From Pseudomonadales bacterium (GTDB taxonomy: Bacteria; Pseudomonadota; Gammaproteobacteria; Pseudomonadales; Pseudohongiellaceae): a DNA stretch of 6,598 nt. The stretch is taken from positions 1 through 6,598 of the forward strand of contig JAKSCP010000041.1 in assembly GCA_022360535.1 (NCBI GenBank), read 5' to 3'. The notes beneath the pieces are model-generated. The model was given only the letters and a program-made list of their open reading frames with translations, was not told where the DNA came from and did no database searches. Shown here one piece after another: positions 1 to 5,637 of the stretch (position 1 is the first letter of the stretch; the number at the start of each line of letters is the position of its first letter). A program made the translations under genes and the position numbers.

Positions 1-823
1 AGAGGTTGTCACCTGGACGTTGCTCGTTGTTCCAATCAGGTCCGGGATTGCCTACTCCCCAGAACGTCAGATTCTGCTCCACGTCAAAAGAGCCGGTTAT
101 CCAAACCGGCGCGCCGCCGTACATCCAGTCATCATCCTGCCAGGTATCATGGCCCGGCTCACCCGGGCCCGGAATGGTGTAGGTCTTCCAGGCTTCCTCG
201 CCTGTCTCCGCGTCATAGGCGACAACATACCCACGGATACCAAATTCCCCTCCGCCTACACCGACAATAATTTTGTCTTTAACTGCCAGCGGCGCCATAG
301 TGACAGAGTAAGCACGACCCACATCACCGACCTCTGCCCGCCACAGCAACTGACCATTAACGCGATCAAGTGCAACCAGATGGGCATCTAGCGTACCCAT
401 ATAAACTTTGTCACCGAGCACCGCTACGCCACGGTTATTGGCACCACAACATACTCTGGCACGCTCGTCGTTAGTATGTACATATTTCCAGAACACACGC
501 CCGGTTACTGCATCCACTGCCATTACACTGTTGGGACGCTCGGTTACGTACATAATGCCGTCCACGACAATCGGATTAGACTGCCAGGCGCCGAATACTT
601 GATTTTGTAGTACCCATTTAAGTTCCAGGTCTCCCACATTGCCAGCATTGATTTGATCCAGCAGACTGAAACGTTGGCTCATGTAGCCACCGTTATAAGT
701 CAGCCAGTTGTGGGGCTCTTCAGCAGCATTGAGGATTCGCTCGTACGACACCTGGGCATGCAACGGCGCTACAAGTGCAACCGCGAATGCCAAAGAGGAA
801 ACTAATTTGATTAAGGTTTTCAT
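1..823 (-). CDS. PQQ-dependent alcohol dehydrogenase (methanol/ethanol dehydrogenase family), N-terminal 274 codons, cut by the left edge
   Basis: Periplasmic quinoprotein that oxidises an alcohol and passes electrons through PQQ to a cytochrome c. My reading of the minus strand is open from the ATG at 823 to the edge. Residues 1-23 form a signal peptide (LHA|Q cleavage). The mature start carries the family pattern NWLTYNGGYMSQRFS (39-53). Cys125-Cys126 in RVCCG is the adjacent pair that forms the vicinal disulfide next to PQQ, followed by NRG (130-132). GGGEFGIRG (190-198) contains the Glu193 expected to bind Ca2+. GNPGPDWN (258-265) and RPGDN (269-273) match the Ca2+-ligand Asn loop. Repeats such as VAYDAETGEEAW (201-212) and LVALDRVNGQLLW are beta-propeller W motifs. 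The catalytic Asp lies beyond the window, so activity cannot be confirmed. Full-length relatives are about 550-700 residues. The sequence resembles the broad PQQ-ADH branch more than true methanol dehydrogenase. The substrate is unknown. It is translationally coupled to the cytochrome gene upstream. Confidence 0.95.
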   Translation of the reverse strand, partial: MKTLIKLVSSLAFAVALVAPLHAQVSYERILNAAEEPHNWLTYNGGYMSQRFSLLDQINAGNVGDLELKWVLQNQVFGAWQSNPIVVDGIMYVTERPNSVMAVDAVTGRVFWKYVHTNDERARVCCGANNRGVAVLGDKVYMGTLDAHLVALDRVNGQLLWRAEVGDVGRAYSVTMAPLAVKDKIIVGVGGGEFGIRGYVVAYDAETGEEAWKTYTIPGPGEPGHDTWQDDDWMYGGAPVWITGSFDVEQNLTFWGVGNPGPDWNNEQRPGDNL

Positions 824-835
824 TAGGGCGCTCCT
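821..835 (-). promoter_or_regulatory. TAATG stop/start overlap with Shine-Dalgarno AGGAG for the PQQ dehydrogenase
   Basis: The cytochrome TAA stop (823-825) shares one base with the dehydrogenase ATG (821-823). A Shine-Dalgarno AGGAG, at 831-835 on the minus strand, lies inside the end of the cytochrome gene, seven bases before the ATG. This fixes the dehydrogenase start and indicates translational coupling, so the two proteins are probably made together. Confidence 0.85.
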
Positions 836-1626
836 CTTAGTGTCAACAGATATCCAATGACGTCAGCGACTTCGTCAGAACTCAAGTCCGTTGGCTGTTT
901 GCTTGGTTGCTCACTCACCTCGTAGCTGACTAACTCCGACTTTTGCAATGAACGTAGCCGCTCTTCAGAATCGATGAGTTGCACGGTATAAGTGTCTTCA
1001 TTCAAGCGTCGCCCAGTAATTGTCTCTTCACTCCGGGTAACAATTCGCACTGGTCGGTTGATGGGCAGTACCGCTGCCGCCGGATCAAGCAGGTTTAACT
1101 GCAATATGGCCGGAGTACGCATTACGCCAATGGCACTTAAATCCGGAGCAGTACGTGGGCCCTCGCCATTTACCCGATGACAGTCAGCACACCGACCCTT
1201 ACCGGTGAACAATTCCCGGCCGCGAACAGGATCACCGATTCTGATCGCAACACCGTCCGGATCGAAACCAGCTCGGATGTAGGCGATAACACCGCTTAGC
1301 TCCTCTTCTCTCAATGCAAAGGCTGGCATCTGACCTTGGGCACGCCCTTCGGTAATGACACTGCGCAAATCATCGTCGGAACTTGCCGTACGAAACTGGC
1401 CACGAGCCAGATTGATACCGCTCACCAGATCGCCCTGAGGCCCATGGCACAATGCACACTCTCTTGAATAGACTCGCAATCCGGCCTGGATGGCTTCAGA
1501 CGTATATTGATGGTCACCCAATTCCTGGGCTGACACGATTCCGCTAGCTGACAATGTCAGAAATGCCAACAAAACCGCTTGCGGCCTGCCATTCCAAACG
1601 CTGTCGCGATGCTTGGGGTGCTTCAT
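823..1626 (-). CDS. Periplasmic diheme cytochrome c, probable electron acceptor of the PQQ dehydrogenase
   Basis: Secreted electron carrier of 267 residues. Residues 1-33 are a signal peptide with a long basic N-region (cleavage VSA|QE). Domain 1 has the heme site CALCH (57-61) and a GQMPAF segment (98-103) whose Met100 is the likely axial ligand, ending in the helix LSGVIAYIRAGF. Domain 2 has the heme site CADCH (146-150), then GEGPRTAPDLSAIG (154-167) and LLDPAAAVLP. It also contains an inserted beta-rich segment (about 190-236) before the closing helix DEVADVIGYLLTL (251-263). This layout resembles the 'putative heme-binding domain' cytochromes (TIGR02603-like). The usual SxMP axial Met before the last helix is replaced: the sequence reads PSKQPTDLS (241-249). 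The only other Met in domain 2 is Met169. The gene leads an operon with the PQQ dehydrogenase, which supports a role as its electron acceptor. The ATG at 1626 is supported by an AGGAGG site upstream. Confidence 0.93.
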   Translation of the reverse strand: MKHPKHRDSVWNGRPQAVLLAFLTLSASGIVSAQELGDHQYTSEAIQAGLRVYSRECALCHGPQGDLVSGINLARGQFRTASSDDDLRSVITEGRAQGQMPAFALREEELSGVIAYIRAGFDPDGVAIRIGDPVRGRELFTGKGRCADCHRVNGEGPRTAPDLSAIGVMRTPAILQLNLLDPAAAVLPINRPVRIVTRSEETITGRRLNEDTYTVQLIDSEERLRSLQKSELVSYEVSEQPSKQPTDLSSDEVADVIGYLLTLRGAP

Positions 1627-1637
1627 TTTTGACCTTA

Positions 1638-1643
1638 CCTCCT
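1638..1643 (-). promoter_or_regulatory. Shine-Dalgarno AGGAGG of the diheme cytochrome c
   Basis: Read on the minus strand, AGGAGG lies 11 bases before the ATG at 1626. It is a full consensus site and supports that start over any other. Confidence 0.8.
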
Positions 1644-1816
1644 GTGCTGGAATGCCGAAGCATATAGCCTCTCACCAGCAAGGTCCACTTGGACAGGGGC
1701 CAGAGTATCCGGCGCTTTGTGCTCGTTTGGACGGCACTGCGGCCGGTTTCTCTGCTTAAGCTCCTCTGCTATATTTGAAGACAGCCCAGGAGCCTGGATC
1801 GCGAATCGGTCTGCGC

Positions 1817-1830
1817 TGGCACTACTGCCA
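1817..1830. promoter_or_regulatory. Short palindrome TGGCA-N4-TGCCA upstream of the hydrolase, possible operator
   Basis: A perfect inverted repeat with 5-base arms and a 4-base spacer lies 40 bases before the hydrolase ATG, where a regulator could overlap the promoter. It was checked as a sigma-54 site, but the TGC half does not fit. Evidence is positional only. Confidence 0.25.
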
Positions 1831-1855
1831 TTAGTCAACAATAACGAGAATACGC

Positions 1856-1861
1856 AAGAGG
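1856..1861 (+). promoter_or_regulatory. Shine-Dalgarno AAGAGG of the hydrolase
   Basis: AAGAGG lies nine bases before the ATG at 1871. The start is also supported by the immediately following signal peptide. Confidence 0.65.
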
Positions 1862-1870
1862 TATCACGAC

Positions 1871-2797
1871 ATGACACTGCCTAGACAAAACGTCCTTTGG
1901 ACCCTCGGATTGTTAGTTGCGCTTGTACTTAGCTTGCTGGTGTTTCCGGGGAGCAGCTTCGCCCAAGACAATAGTCAGGGCCGTTATCGTCCGGAAGGCC
2001 GTCAAATAGGAATCGCCTCAGGTAGAGAGTTTGATGAGCGCATTTATGAAGTGCGGACTTATGAGCCAGACGTTAATTTGGATGAGTTTGCCGGCGCCAT
2101 GGTGTTCTATCCCCTGACACTGAGTTTCGATCCACCTAACGGGGCTGTGGCCTTTGTCCCCGGCTATCGTGCTCCCGCCGCTGCCTATGAATGGTGGGGA
2201 CCGGCGTTAGCCTCACTGGGTTACTCAGTTTTCATATTAGAAACGAATTCACCGACTGACAGCCTTGCTGCGCGAGCCGATGCACTGGTTGCGGCGGTAG
2301 ACTTCATTAAGTCCGAAAATCAAAACGCGGACGCACCCGTCAATAACAAAATTGACCCGGACAAGATCGCCATCATGGGCCATTCAATGGGAGGTGGCGC
2401 TTCGCTGGCTGCGGCCGCTGAACTGGGCGATTCAATAAAGGCGGTCGTGCCACTCGCTCTGTATTGTTGCGAACCCGGCCAATCCTTTACTGGTGACTAT
2501 AGTAATGTCAGCGCGCCCGCGCTGATCATTGCCAGCGCGACCGACGAAGTCGCAGCACCCGCCGAGCATGCGAAGCTGGTTTATGACTCCGTTGGCAGCA
2601 ATAAAATCTATATGGAGTTTTCGGAAGGTGATCACGCGTTCCCGACAAATTCTGGGACTGAAAAAGCTACCCTGGGTCGATTCGTTTTAGCGTTCCTGAA
2701 GGTAAATCTCGACAACCAATCCAATTTGGCTGGATTGATTGCTGAGCCAAGCAGTGATTACGCCGACAAATTTTCGAGCTACGAGACTTCCTTTTAG
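1871..2797 (+). CDS. Secreted alpha/beta hydrolase of the cutinase / PETase-like polyesterase (dienelactone hydrolase-like) family
   Basis: Exported serine esterase of 308 residues, with a signal peptide at 1-31 (SFA|QD). After a short mature N-region the catalytic domain follows the order of the bacterial cutinase and Ideonella PETase family. VPGYRAP (96-102) has Tyr99 at the oxyanion/aromatic-clamp position. WWGPALASLGY (108-118) and ETNSPTD (124-130) match the family's WWGP and DTNS segments. GHSMGGG (170-176) holds the nucleophile Ser172 and the second oxyanion residue Met173. ATDEVAAP (223-230) holds Asp225 and GDHAFPT (253-259) holds His255. All triad residues are present. Differences from PETase: His171 as in cutinases rather than Trp; Tyr198 where PETase has the wobbling Trp185; an insertion of about six residues containing an adjacent Cys199-Cys200 pair; and no C-terminal cysteines, so the family's usual terminal disulfide is absent. 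The substrate (polyester, lipid ester or other) cannot be told from sequence. It is divergent from an alcohol-oxidising operon and ends in its own terminator. Confidence 0.92.
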   Translation: MTLPRQNVLWTLGLLVALVLSLLVFPGSSFAQDNSQGRYRPEGRQIGIASGREFDERIYEVRTYEPDVNLDEFAGAMVFYPLTLSFDPPNGAVAFVPGYRAPAAAYEWWGPALASLGYSVFILETNSPTDSLAARADALVAAVDFIKSENQNADAPVNNKIDPDKIAIMGHSMGGGASLAAAAELGDSIKAVVPLALYCCEPGQSFTGDYSNVSAPALIIASATDEVAAPAEHAKLVYDSVGSNKIYMEFSEGDHAFPTNSGTEKATLGRFVLAFLKVNLDNQSNLAGLIAEPSSDYADKFSSYETSF

Positions 2798-2826
2798 TCC
2801 TCCTTTTAGCCCTCTTTTTAGTACGG
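2791..2826 (+). repeat. 12-bp tandem repeat (three units) across the hydrolase stop codon
   Basis: Three consecutive 12-base units: CTTTTAGTCCTC, CTTTTAGCCCTC and TTTTTAGTACGG. The first two differ at one base and the third has diverged in its second half. Because the period is four codons, TAG recurs in the hydrolase frame at 2795, 2807 and 2819, giving triple stops. It probably arose by slippage. Confidence 0.8.
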
Positions 2827-2835
2827 GTGACAAAC

Positions 2836-2869
2836 AAGGCAGTGACCGCATGCAGGCTCACTGCCTTTT
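2836..2869 (+). terminator. Rho-independent terminator after the hydrolase
   Basis: Perfect 10-bp stem AAGGCAGTGA (2836-2845) with TCACTGCCTT (2858-2867) around a 12-base loop containing GCATGC, followed by a short T-run. It begins 38 bases after the first hydrolase stop, so the hydrolase is likely a single-gene transcript. The A/T ends of the stem could let it act weakly in reverse. Confidence 0.85.
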
Positions 2870-2988
2870 ACCCTCCCTTGCATTCAGACACAATTTCTTA
2901 ATCCACCAAGCAATTTCATCAGTTACACTCTGAAATCAGCTGATGTGCCGATTTGCGCACGATCAAGTCAGACCGTATACAAGACGAA

Positions 2989-2994
2989 TATACT
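2989..2994 (+). promoter_or_regulatory. Possible -10 element (TATACT) for the antiporter gene
   Basis: TATACT lies about 60 bases before the antiporter ATG, downstream of the preceding terminator, so a promoter is expected near here. No good -35 is seen 16-18 bases upstream. The transcript leader would also include a small GAGAT/ATCTC inverted repeat (3007-3025) of unknown meaning. Confidence 0.3.
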
Positions 2995-3053
2995 AAGGAA
3001 GGCTGGGAGATCACTTTGTAATCTCGATAGTCTCCACAAACACCACTTGTCTT

Positions 3054-4739
3054 ATGTCAGAAGAATTATTTCAGCAATACATCACTATCCTGTCGCTTTC
3101 GCTGGTTGGCGTATTGCTGTTACGGCGATTGAACATGGCCACCATCGTGGCCTATATCGTGGTAGGGGCTGCCATCGGGCCTTCTGGGTTTGCGCTAATC
3201 GCCAGTCCGGAACAGTTCAGCTTTATCGCCGAGTTTGGTGTGGTGTTTCTGCTGTTTGCCCTGGGATTGGAATTCAGTCTCAAGAAGATGCTGACCATGC
3301 GCTTCGCGGTGTTTGGCGTCGGCAGTTTTCAGGTGGTTGTCTGTACGGCGGTCTTTTTCTCCGTCGTGTATTTTTGGGGAACCAGCTTCGCTGCCGCCAT
3401 TATCATTGCAGGTAGCCTGGCGCTCTCTTCAACAGCGATCGTGACGCGTGAGTTGTCCAACAATCGCCAACTGCACAGTTTGCACGGGCAACTCTCTATT
3501 GGCGTGTTACTCCTGCAAGACCTGGTCGCGGTGCTGTTCTTGATTATCGTCCCCGTACTCGGCACGGAGAGTAGTGGCGGCCTGGCTCCGGCGCTGGTAA
3601 CCGCAGTCATCAACAGCGCATTGTTGATTGCAATTCTGTTGGCAGTTGGGCTGTGGATCTTGCCCCCTATCTACAGTGAAGTCAGCAAAAGCAATTCCAG
3701 TGAAATTTTTGTACTGACGACCTTGGTAATTGTGTTACTAGCTGCGTGGCTAACCCACGCCTTCCATCTTTCCATGACCCTGGGTGCATTCGTTATCGGC
3801 ATGATGCTGGGAGAAGGACCAACCAAGTATCAGATTGAAAACGATATCCGCCCCTTCAAAGACATCTTATTAGGATTGTTCTTCGTCACAATCGGCATGA
3901 ACCTGGATATCGGATTGCTGGTTGTTTATTGGCCACGCATACTGTTGTTTACCGTTGGCCTGATTCTGGTCAAAGGTGTCGCGGTAGCAGCCGTGGTCCG
4001 TTTTTTGGGCTATTCATGGCGCGATTCCGCCACCGTCGGGTTCGATTTAGCCCAGGCCGGGGAGTTCGGCCTTGCGCTGATGGCTCTCGCTATTGCAAAC
4101 CAGGTGGTACCACCGGACCAGGCTTCGATCGTCATCTTGATCGCCATCTTCAGTATGATGGTAAGTCCATTCCTAATTCGACATGCAGCCACTTTAGCCC
4201 GCAAGCTGTTCCCCGCCGATTCAGCATCAACCAAGAAACTGCCCATCAATTTACACCTGGAAAACCATGTGATCATCGGTGGCTATGGCCGACTTGGTTC
4301 CATGTTGGCTGATACGCTCGATAGCAATGGTATTGGCTACGTCGCTATTGAACGTGACATTGAGATTGTCGAGAAATATCGCAAGCGCGGTAAAAACATT
4401 GTTTATGGCGACAGTAACAATGTGGAAATTCTTAACTTATGCCACCTCTCAACAGCAAAGCTGGTGGTGCTCACCTTTAAATCCATCGAAGAAGGCAAAG
4501 CGGCAATCACCCGTATCCGCCAAAAGAATGCCAAGGTACCAATGATTGTCAGGTGCCAGAACCACACTCACTATGATGAGCTGATTTCGCTAGGCGCTAA
4601 TCACGTGTTTCCCGAGCTGCTCGAATCAAGCCTGATGATCATGCGTAATGTGTTGATGATACTTGAATTCAGCGAAGACCAAATCGACGCACAAATTAGT
4701 GACTACCTGCAATCATTGCCCGCCGACATCAAACGATAG
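3054..4739 (+). CDS. Kef-type (CPA2) monovalent cation:proton antiporter with C-terminal RCK/TrkA-N domain
   Basis: Inner-membrane antiporter of 561 residues, expected to exchange K+ or Na+ for protons. Residues 1 to about 385 are a polytopic Na/H-exchanger domain with Kef hallmarks: RRLNMATIVAYIVVGAAIGP (24-43), FGVVFLLFALGLEFS (61-75), LALSSTAIV (122-130), LLLQDLVAV (152-160, Gln155-Asp156), SMTLGAFVIGMML, DIRPFKDILLGLFFVTIGMN and FDLAQAGEFG (330-339). Residues about 405-520 are a nucleotide-binding RCK_N domain with GYGRLG (410-415) after a beta strand, then a short tail ending at 561. This is shorter than E. coli KefB/KefC (about 600-620) and near the length of YbaL, so glutathione gating should not be assumed. 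The start is the first ATG in frame after a stop at 2994-2996 and is needed for the first helix, but no Shine-Dalgarno precedes it. It stands alone between terminator 2836-2869 and the convergent uspA-type gene 39 bases downstream. Confidence 0.93.
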   Translation: MSEELFQQYITILSLSLVGVLLLRRLNMATIVAYIVVGAAIGPSGFALIASPEQFSFIAEFGVVFLLFALGLEFSLKKMLTMRFAVFGVGSFQVVVCTAVFFSVVYFWGTSFAAAIIIAGSLALSSTAIVTRELSNNRQLHSLHGQLSIGVLLLQDLVAVLFLIIVPVLGTESSGGLAPALVTAVINSALLIAILLAVGLWILPPIYSEVSKSNSSEIFVLTTLVIVLLAAWLTHAFHLSMTLGAFVIGMMLGEGPTKYQIENDIRPFKDILLGLFFVTIGMNLDIGLLVVYWPRILLFTVGLILVKGVAVAAVVRFLGYSWRDSATVGFDLAQAGEFGLALMALAIANQVVPPDQASIVILIAIFSMMVSPFLIRHAATLARKLFPADSASTKKLPINLHLENHVIIGGYGRLGSMLADTLDSNGIGYVAIERDIEIVEKYRKRGKNIVYGDSNNVEILNLCHLSTAKLVVLTFKSIEEGKAAITRIRQKNAKVPMIVRCQNHTHYDELISLGANHVFPELLESSLMIMRNVLMILEFSEDQIDAQISDYLQSLPADIKR

Positions 4740-4778
4740 TCTCTTGGTTCAATTGAGCATGCTCGGAAAACCGATCTC

Positions 4779-5249
4779 CTATTTCACGACAGTTACCGGA
4801 CAGGTGGCCTGGTTGGCCACTGCCTGACTTACGCTTCCAAGAAAGGCCCGCTTTAAGGCTGACCGCCCATGAGAACCTATAACGATAAGGTCGACACCAT
4901 TCTCCTCAGAAAACTTCAGTATTTCTTCCGAAGGATGGCCCCAAACAGAGACGATTTCCGGATCTATATTGAGAGCACCCAGAGCCTTAGAAGTGTCTTG
5001 AAGCTCATTCTCTTTCACATGCTGTTCCAGTGCTGTTCTAATTTCTTCCACCGTTTTCATACCATCAGGTGAGTCAAAGGGAAAATTCCCATACCCCCAA
5101 GCTTGTGAAACCAATGTGTCGTCGCCCTGCACCATAAGCACACTCACTTTGGCTCCAAATGCATTCGCCAGTGACCCGGCAAATCTAGCTGCATTCAACG
5201 ATCCTTCCGATCCATCTGTGGGAACCAATATATGGTTTATTGTTGCCAT
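4779..5249 (-). CDS. Universal stress protein, UspA family, ATP-binding type
   Basis: Small cytoplasmic stress protein of 156 residues, a typical single Usp domain. It begins with the first strand HILVPTDGS (6-14), where Asp12 is the conserved residue of the nucleotide pocket. It ends with VDLIVIGSHGRSAL and the ATP-binding signature G-2x-G-9x-G-S at Gly125, Gly128, Gly138 and Ser139, then the closing strand CPVTVVK. The complete signature suggests ATP binding as in the MJ0577-like Usp proteins, rather than the non-binding E. coli UspA type. The middle segment with AWGYGNFPFDSPDG (about 50-63) matches no motif I know. The ATG at 5249 is preceded by GGAAG six bases upstream and a closer AAAGGA. 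It is convergent with the antiporter. Co-function in ion or stress homeostasis is only suggested by proximity. Confidence 0.93.
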   Translation of the reverse strand: MATINHILVPTDGSEGSLNAARFAGSLANAFGAKVSVLMVQGDDTLVSQAWGYGNFPFDSPDGMKTVEEIRTALEQHVKENELQDTSKALGALNIDPEIVSVWGHPSEEILKFSEENGVDLIVIGSHGRSALKRAFLGSVSQAVANQATCPVTVVK

Positions 5250-5333
5250 TCCTTTCTTCCTATTCGAGGCTTAAAGCGGGGTAGATTAGAGAGATTTGGG
5301 GCTTGGGAATATTGGGATAAGGAAAATTTGATA

Positions 5334-5348
5334 ATAGATTAAATCTAT
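5334..5348. promoter_or_regulatory. Perfect 15-base palindrome ATAGATT-A-AATCTAT, possible LysR/OxyR-like operator upstream of uspA-type gene
   Basis: Seven-base arms flank a single base. The site reads ATAG-N7-CTAT with T and A at the inner positions expected for an OxyR half-site. A second ATAG follows at 5353-5356, but at four rather than seven bases, so the full OxyR tetramer site is not met. It lies about 85 bases upstream of the uspA-type start, a reasonable place for a regulator. Chance in AT-rich DNA is a real alternative. Confidence 0.35.
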
Positions 5349-5424
5349 CACCATAGATCCACGAAAGACTGAACAGGTAAGAGGGGCGCAATATGACGAG
5401 TTGGTAATTTTAAGATTCTGGAAG

Positions 5425-5461
5425 AAAAACGGGAGCACTGCTGACAGAGCTCCCGTTTTTT
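5425..5461. terminator. Strong bidirectional rho-independent terminator
   Basis: Perfect 12-bp stem AAAAACGGGAGC (5425-5436) with GCTCCCGTTTTT (5449-5460). The 12-base loop can form three further pairs (CTG/CAG). There are six T's on the plus strand and five on the minus strand. On the minus strand it would end the transcript of the glycosyltransferase gene, about 160 bases after its stop, and insulate the uspA-type gene. Confidence 0.9.
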
Positions 5462-5488
5462 CTGTTACCAATAGACTAATTTTTTGAA

Positions 5489-5542
5489 TTCAGCAACAGC
5501 TACTTTGTAGATTGCGGCAAACTGCTACTTTCGAGTTCTGCC
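5489..5542. repeat. 54-bp direct repeat, copy 1
   Basis: Matches 5584-5637 at 52 of 54 positions (differences at 5501 and 5514), offset by 95 bases. It begins TTCAGCAACAGC and ends CGAGTTCTGCC. It lies wholly in noncoding DNA and contains the small hairpin CTAC-TTT-GTAG (5500-5510). Confidence 0.9.
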
Positions 5543-5583
5543 TCGCACGTCCTAAGTTAAAATCGAATAAGAGTATTTTCTAC

Positions 5584-5637
5584 TTCAGCAACAGCCACTT
5601 TGTAGATTACGGCAAACTGCTACTTTCGAGTTCTGCC
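5584..5637. repeat. 54-bp direct repeat, copy 2, overlapping the 3' end of the glycosyltransferase gene
   Basis: Second copy of the repeat at 5489-5542. Its right 18 bases (5620-5637) encode the last five residues (GRTRK) and TAG stop of the minus-strand glycosyltransferase. Copy 1 is therefore a displaced duplicate of the gene's 3' end plus about 36 bases of trailer. The CTAC/GTAG hairpin of copy 1 has a mismatch here (C at 5596). Confidence 0.9.

Larger units (their letters stand above)
1627..1870. promoter_or_regulatory. Divergent intergenic region between the cytochrome/dehydrogenase operon and the hydrolase
   Basis: This 244-bp gap separates two divergently transcribed units and must hold promoters for both. 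No convincing -35/-10 pair was found by eye in either direction. A TATATG on the minus strand around 1662-1667 is the best -10-like match for the cytochrome operon, but it lacks a good -35. Three short perfect inverted repeats are present: GTCCA-CT-TGGAC (1683-1694), CCAGG-AG-CCTGG (1786-1797) and TGGCA-CTAC-TGCCA (1817-1830). Any of these could be an operator, but arms of this length also occur by chance. A minus-strand frame fills the gap but shows no recognisable protein. Confidence 0.5.
5250..5619. other. 370-bp AT-rich intergenic region between uspA-type gene and the glycosyltransferase
   Basis: No believable protein-coding frame is seen here. It must contain the promoter of the uspA-type gene, read leftward, but no strong -35/-10 pair is evident; TATTAT near 5332-5337 on the minus strand is the best -10-like match. 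It also holds a 15-base perfect palindrome (5334-5348), a strong terminator (5425-5461) and the first copy plus most of the second copy of a 54-bp direct repeat. The terminator is enclosed by an outer inverted repeat TTGGTAA (5401-5407) / TTACCAA (5465-5471). Confidence 0.7.

Noticed and set aside
20..602. Two plus-strand frames (20-391, 408-602)
   Set aside because: Shadows of the PQQ dehydrogenase, whose minus-strand translation is unmistakable.
1817..1835. Sigma-54 promoter (TGGCAC...TGC)
   Set aside because: TGGCAC is present, but the downstream TTGC element is absent at the required spacing.
1635..1877. 80-residue minus-strand frame filling the divergent gap
   Set aside because: No recognisable domain, starts inside the hydrolase gene, and covers the region where promoters and the cytochrome Shine-Dalgarno must lie.
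2945..3415. 156-residue plus-strand frame overlapping the antiporter start
   Set aside because: Out-of-frame shadow; the antiporter frame carries all Kef motifs here.
3054..4739. Calling the antiporter kefB or kefC with glutathione gating
   Set aside because: It is shorter than KefB/KefC, no ancillary KefF/KefG flavoprotein is adjacent, and specific glutathione-site residues were not identified.
4755..4774. GAGCATGCTC palindrome and TCGG-AAAA-CCGA hairpin as a terminator between the convergent genes
   Set aside because: Stems are very short and no T-run follows on either strand, so a terminator call is not justified.
5286..5471. 61-residue minus-strand frame in the intergenic region
   Set aside because: Its beginning runs through the terminator hairpin, its composition is unremarkable and no motif is seen.
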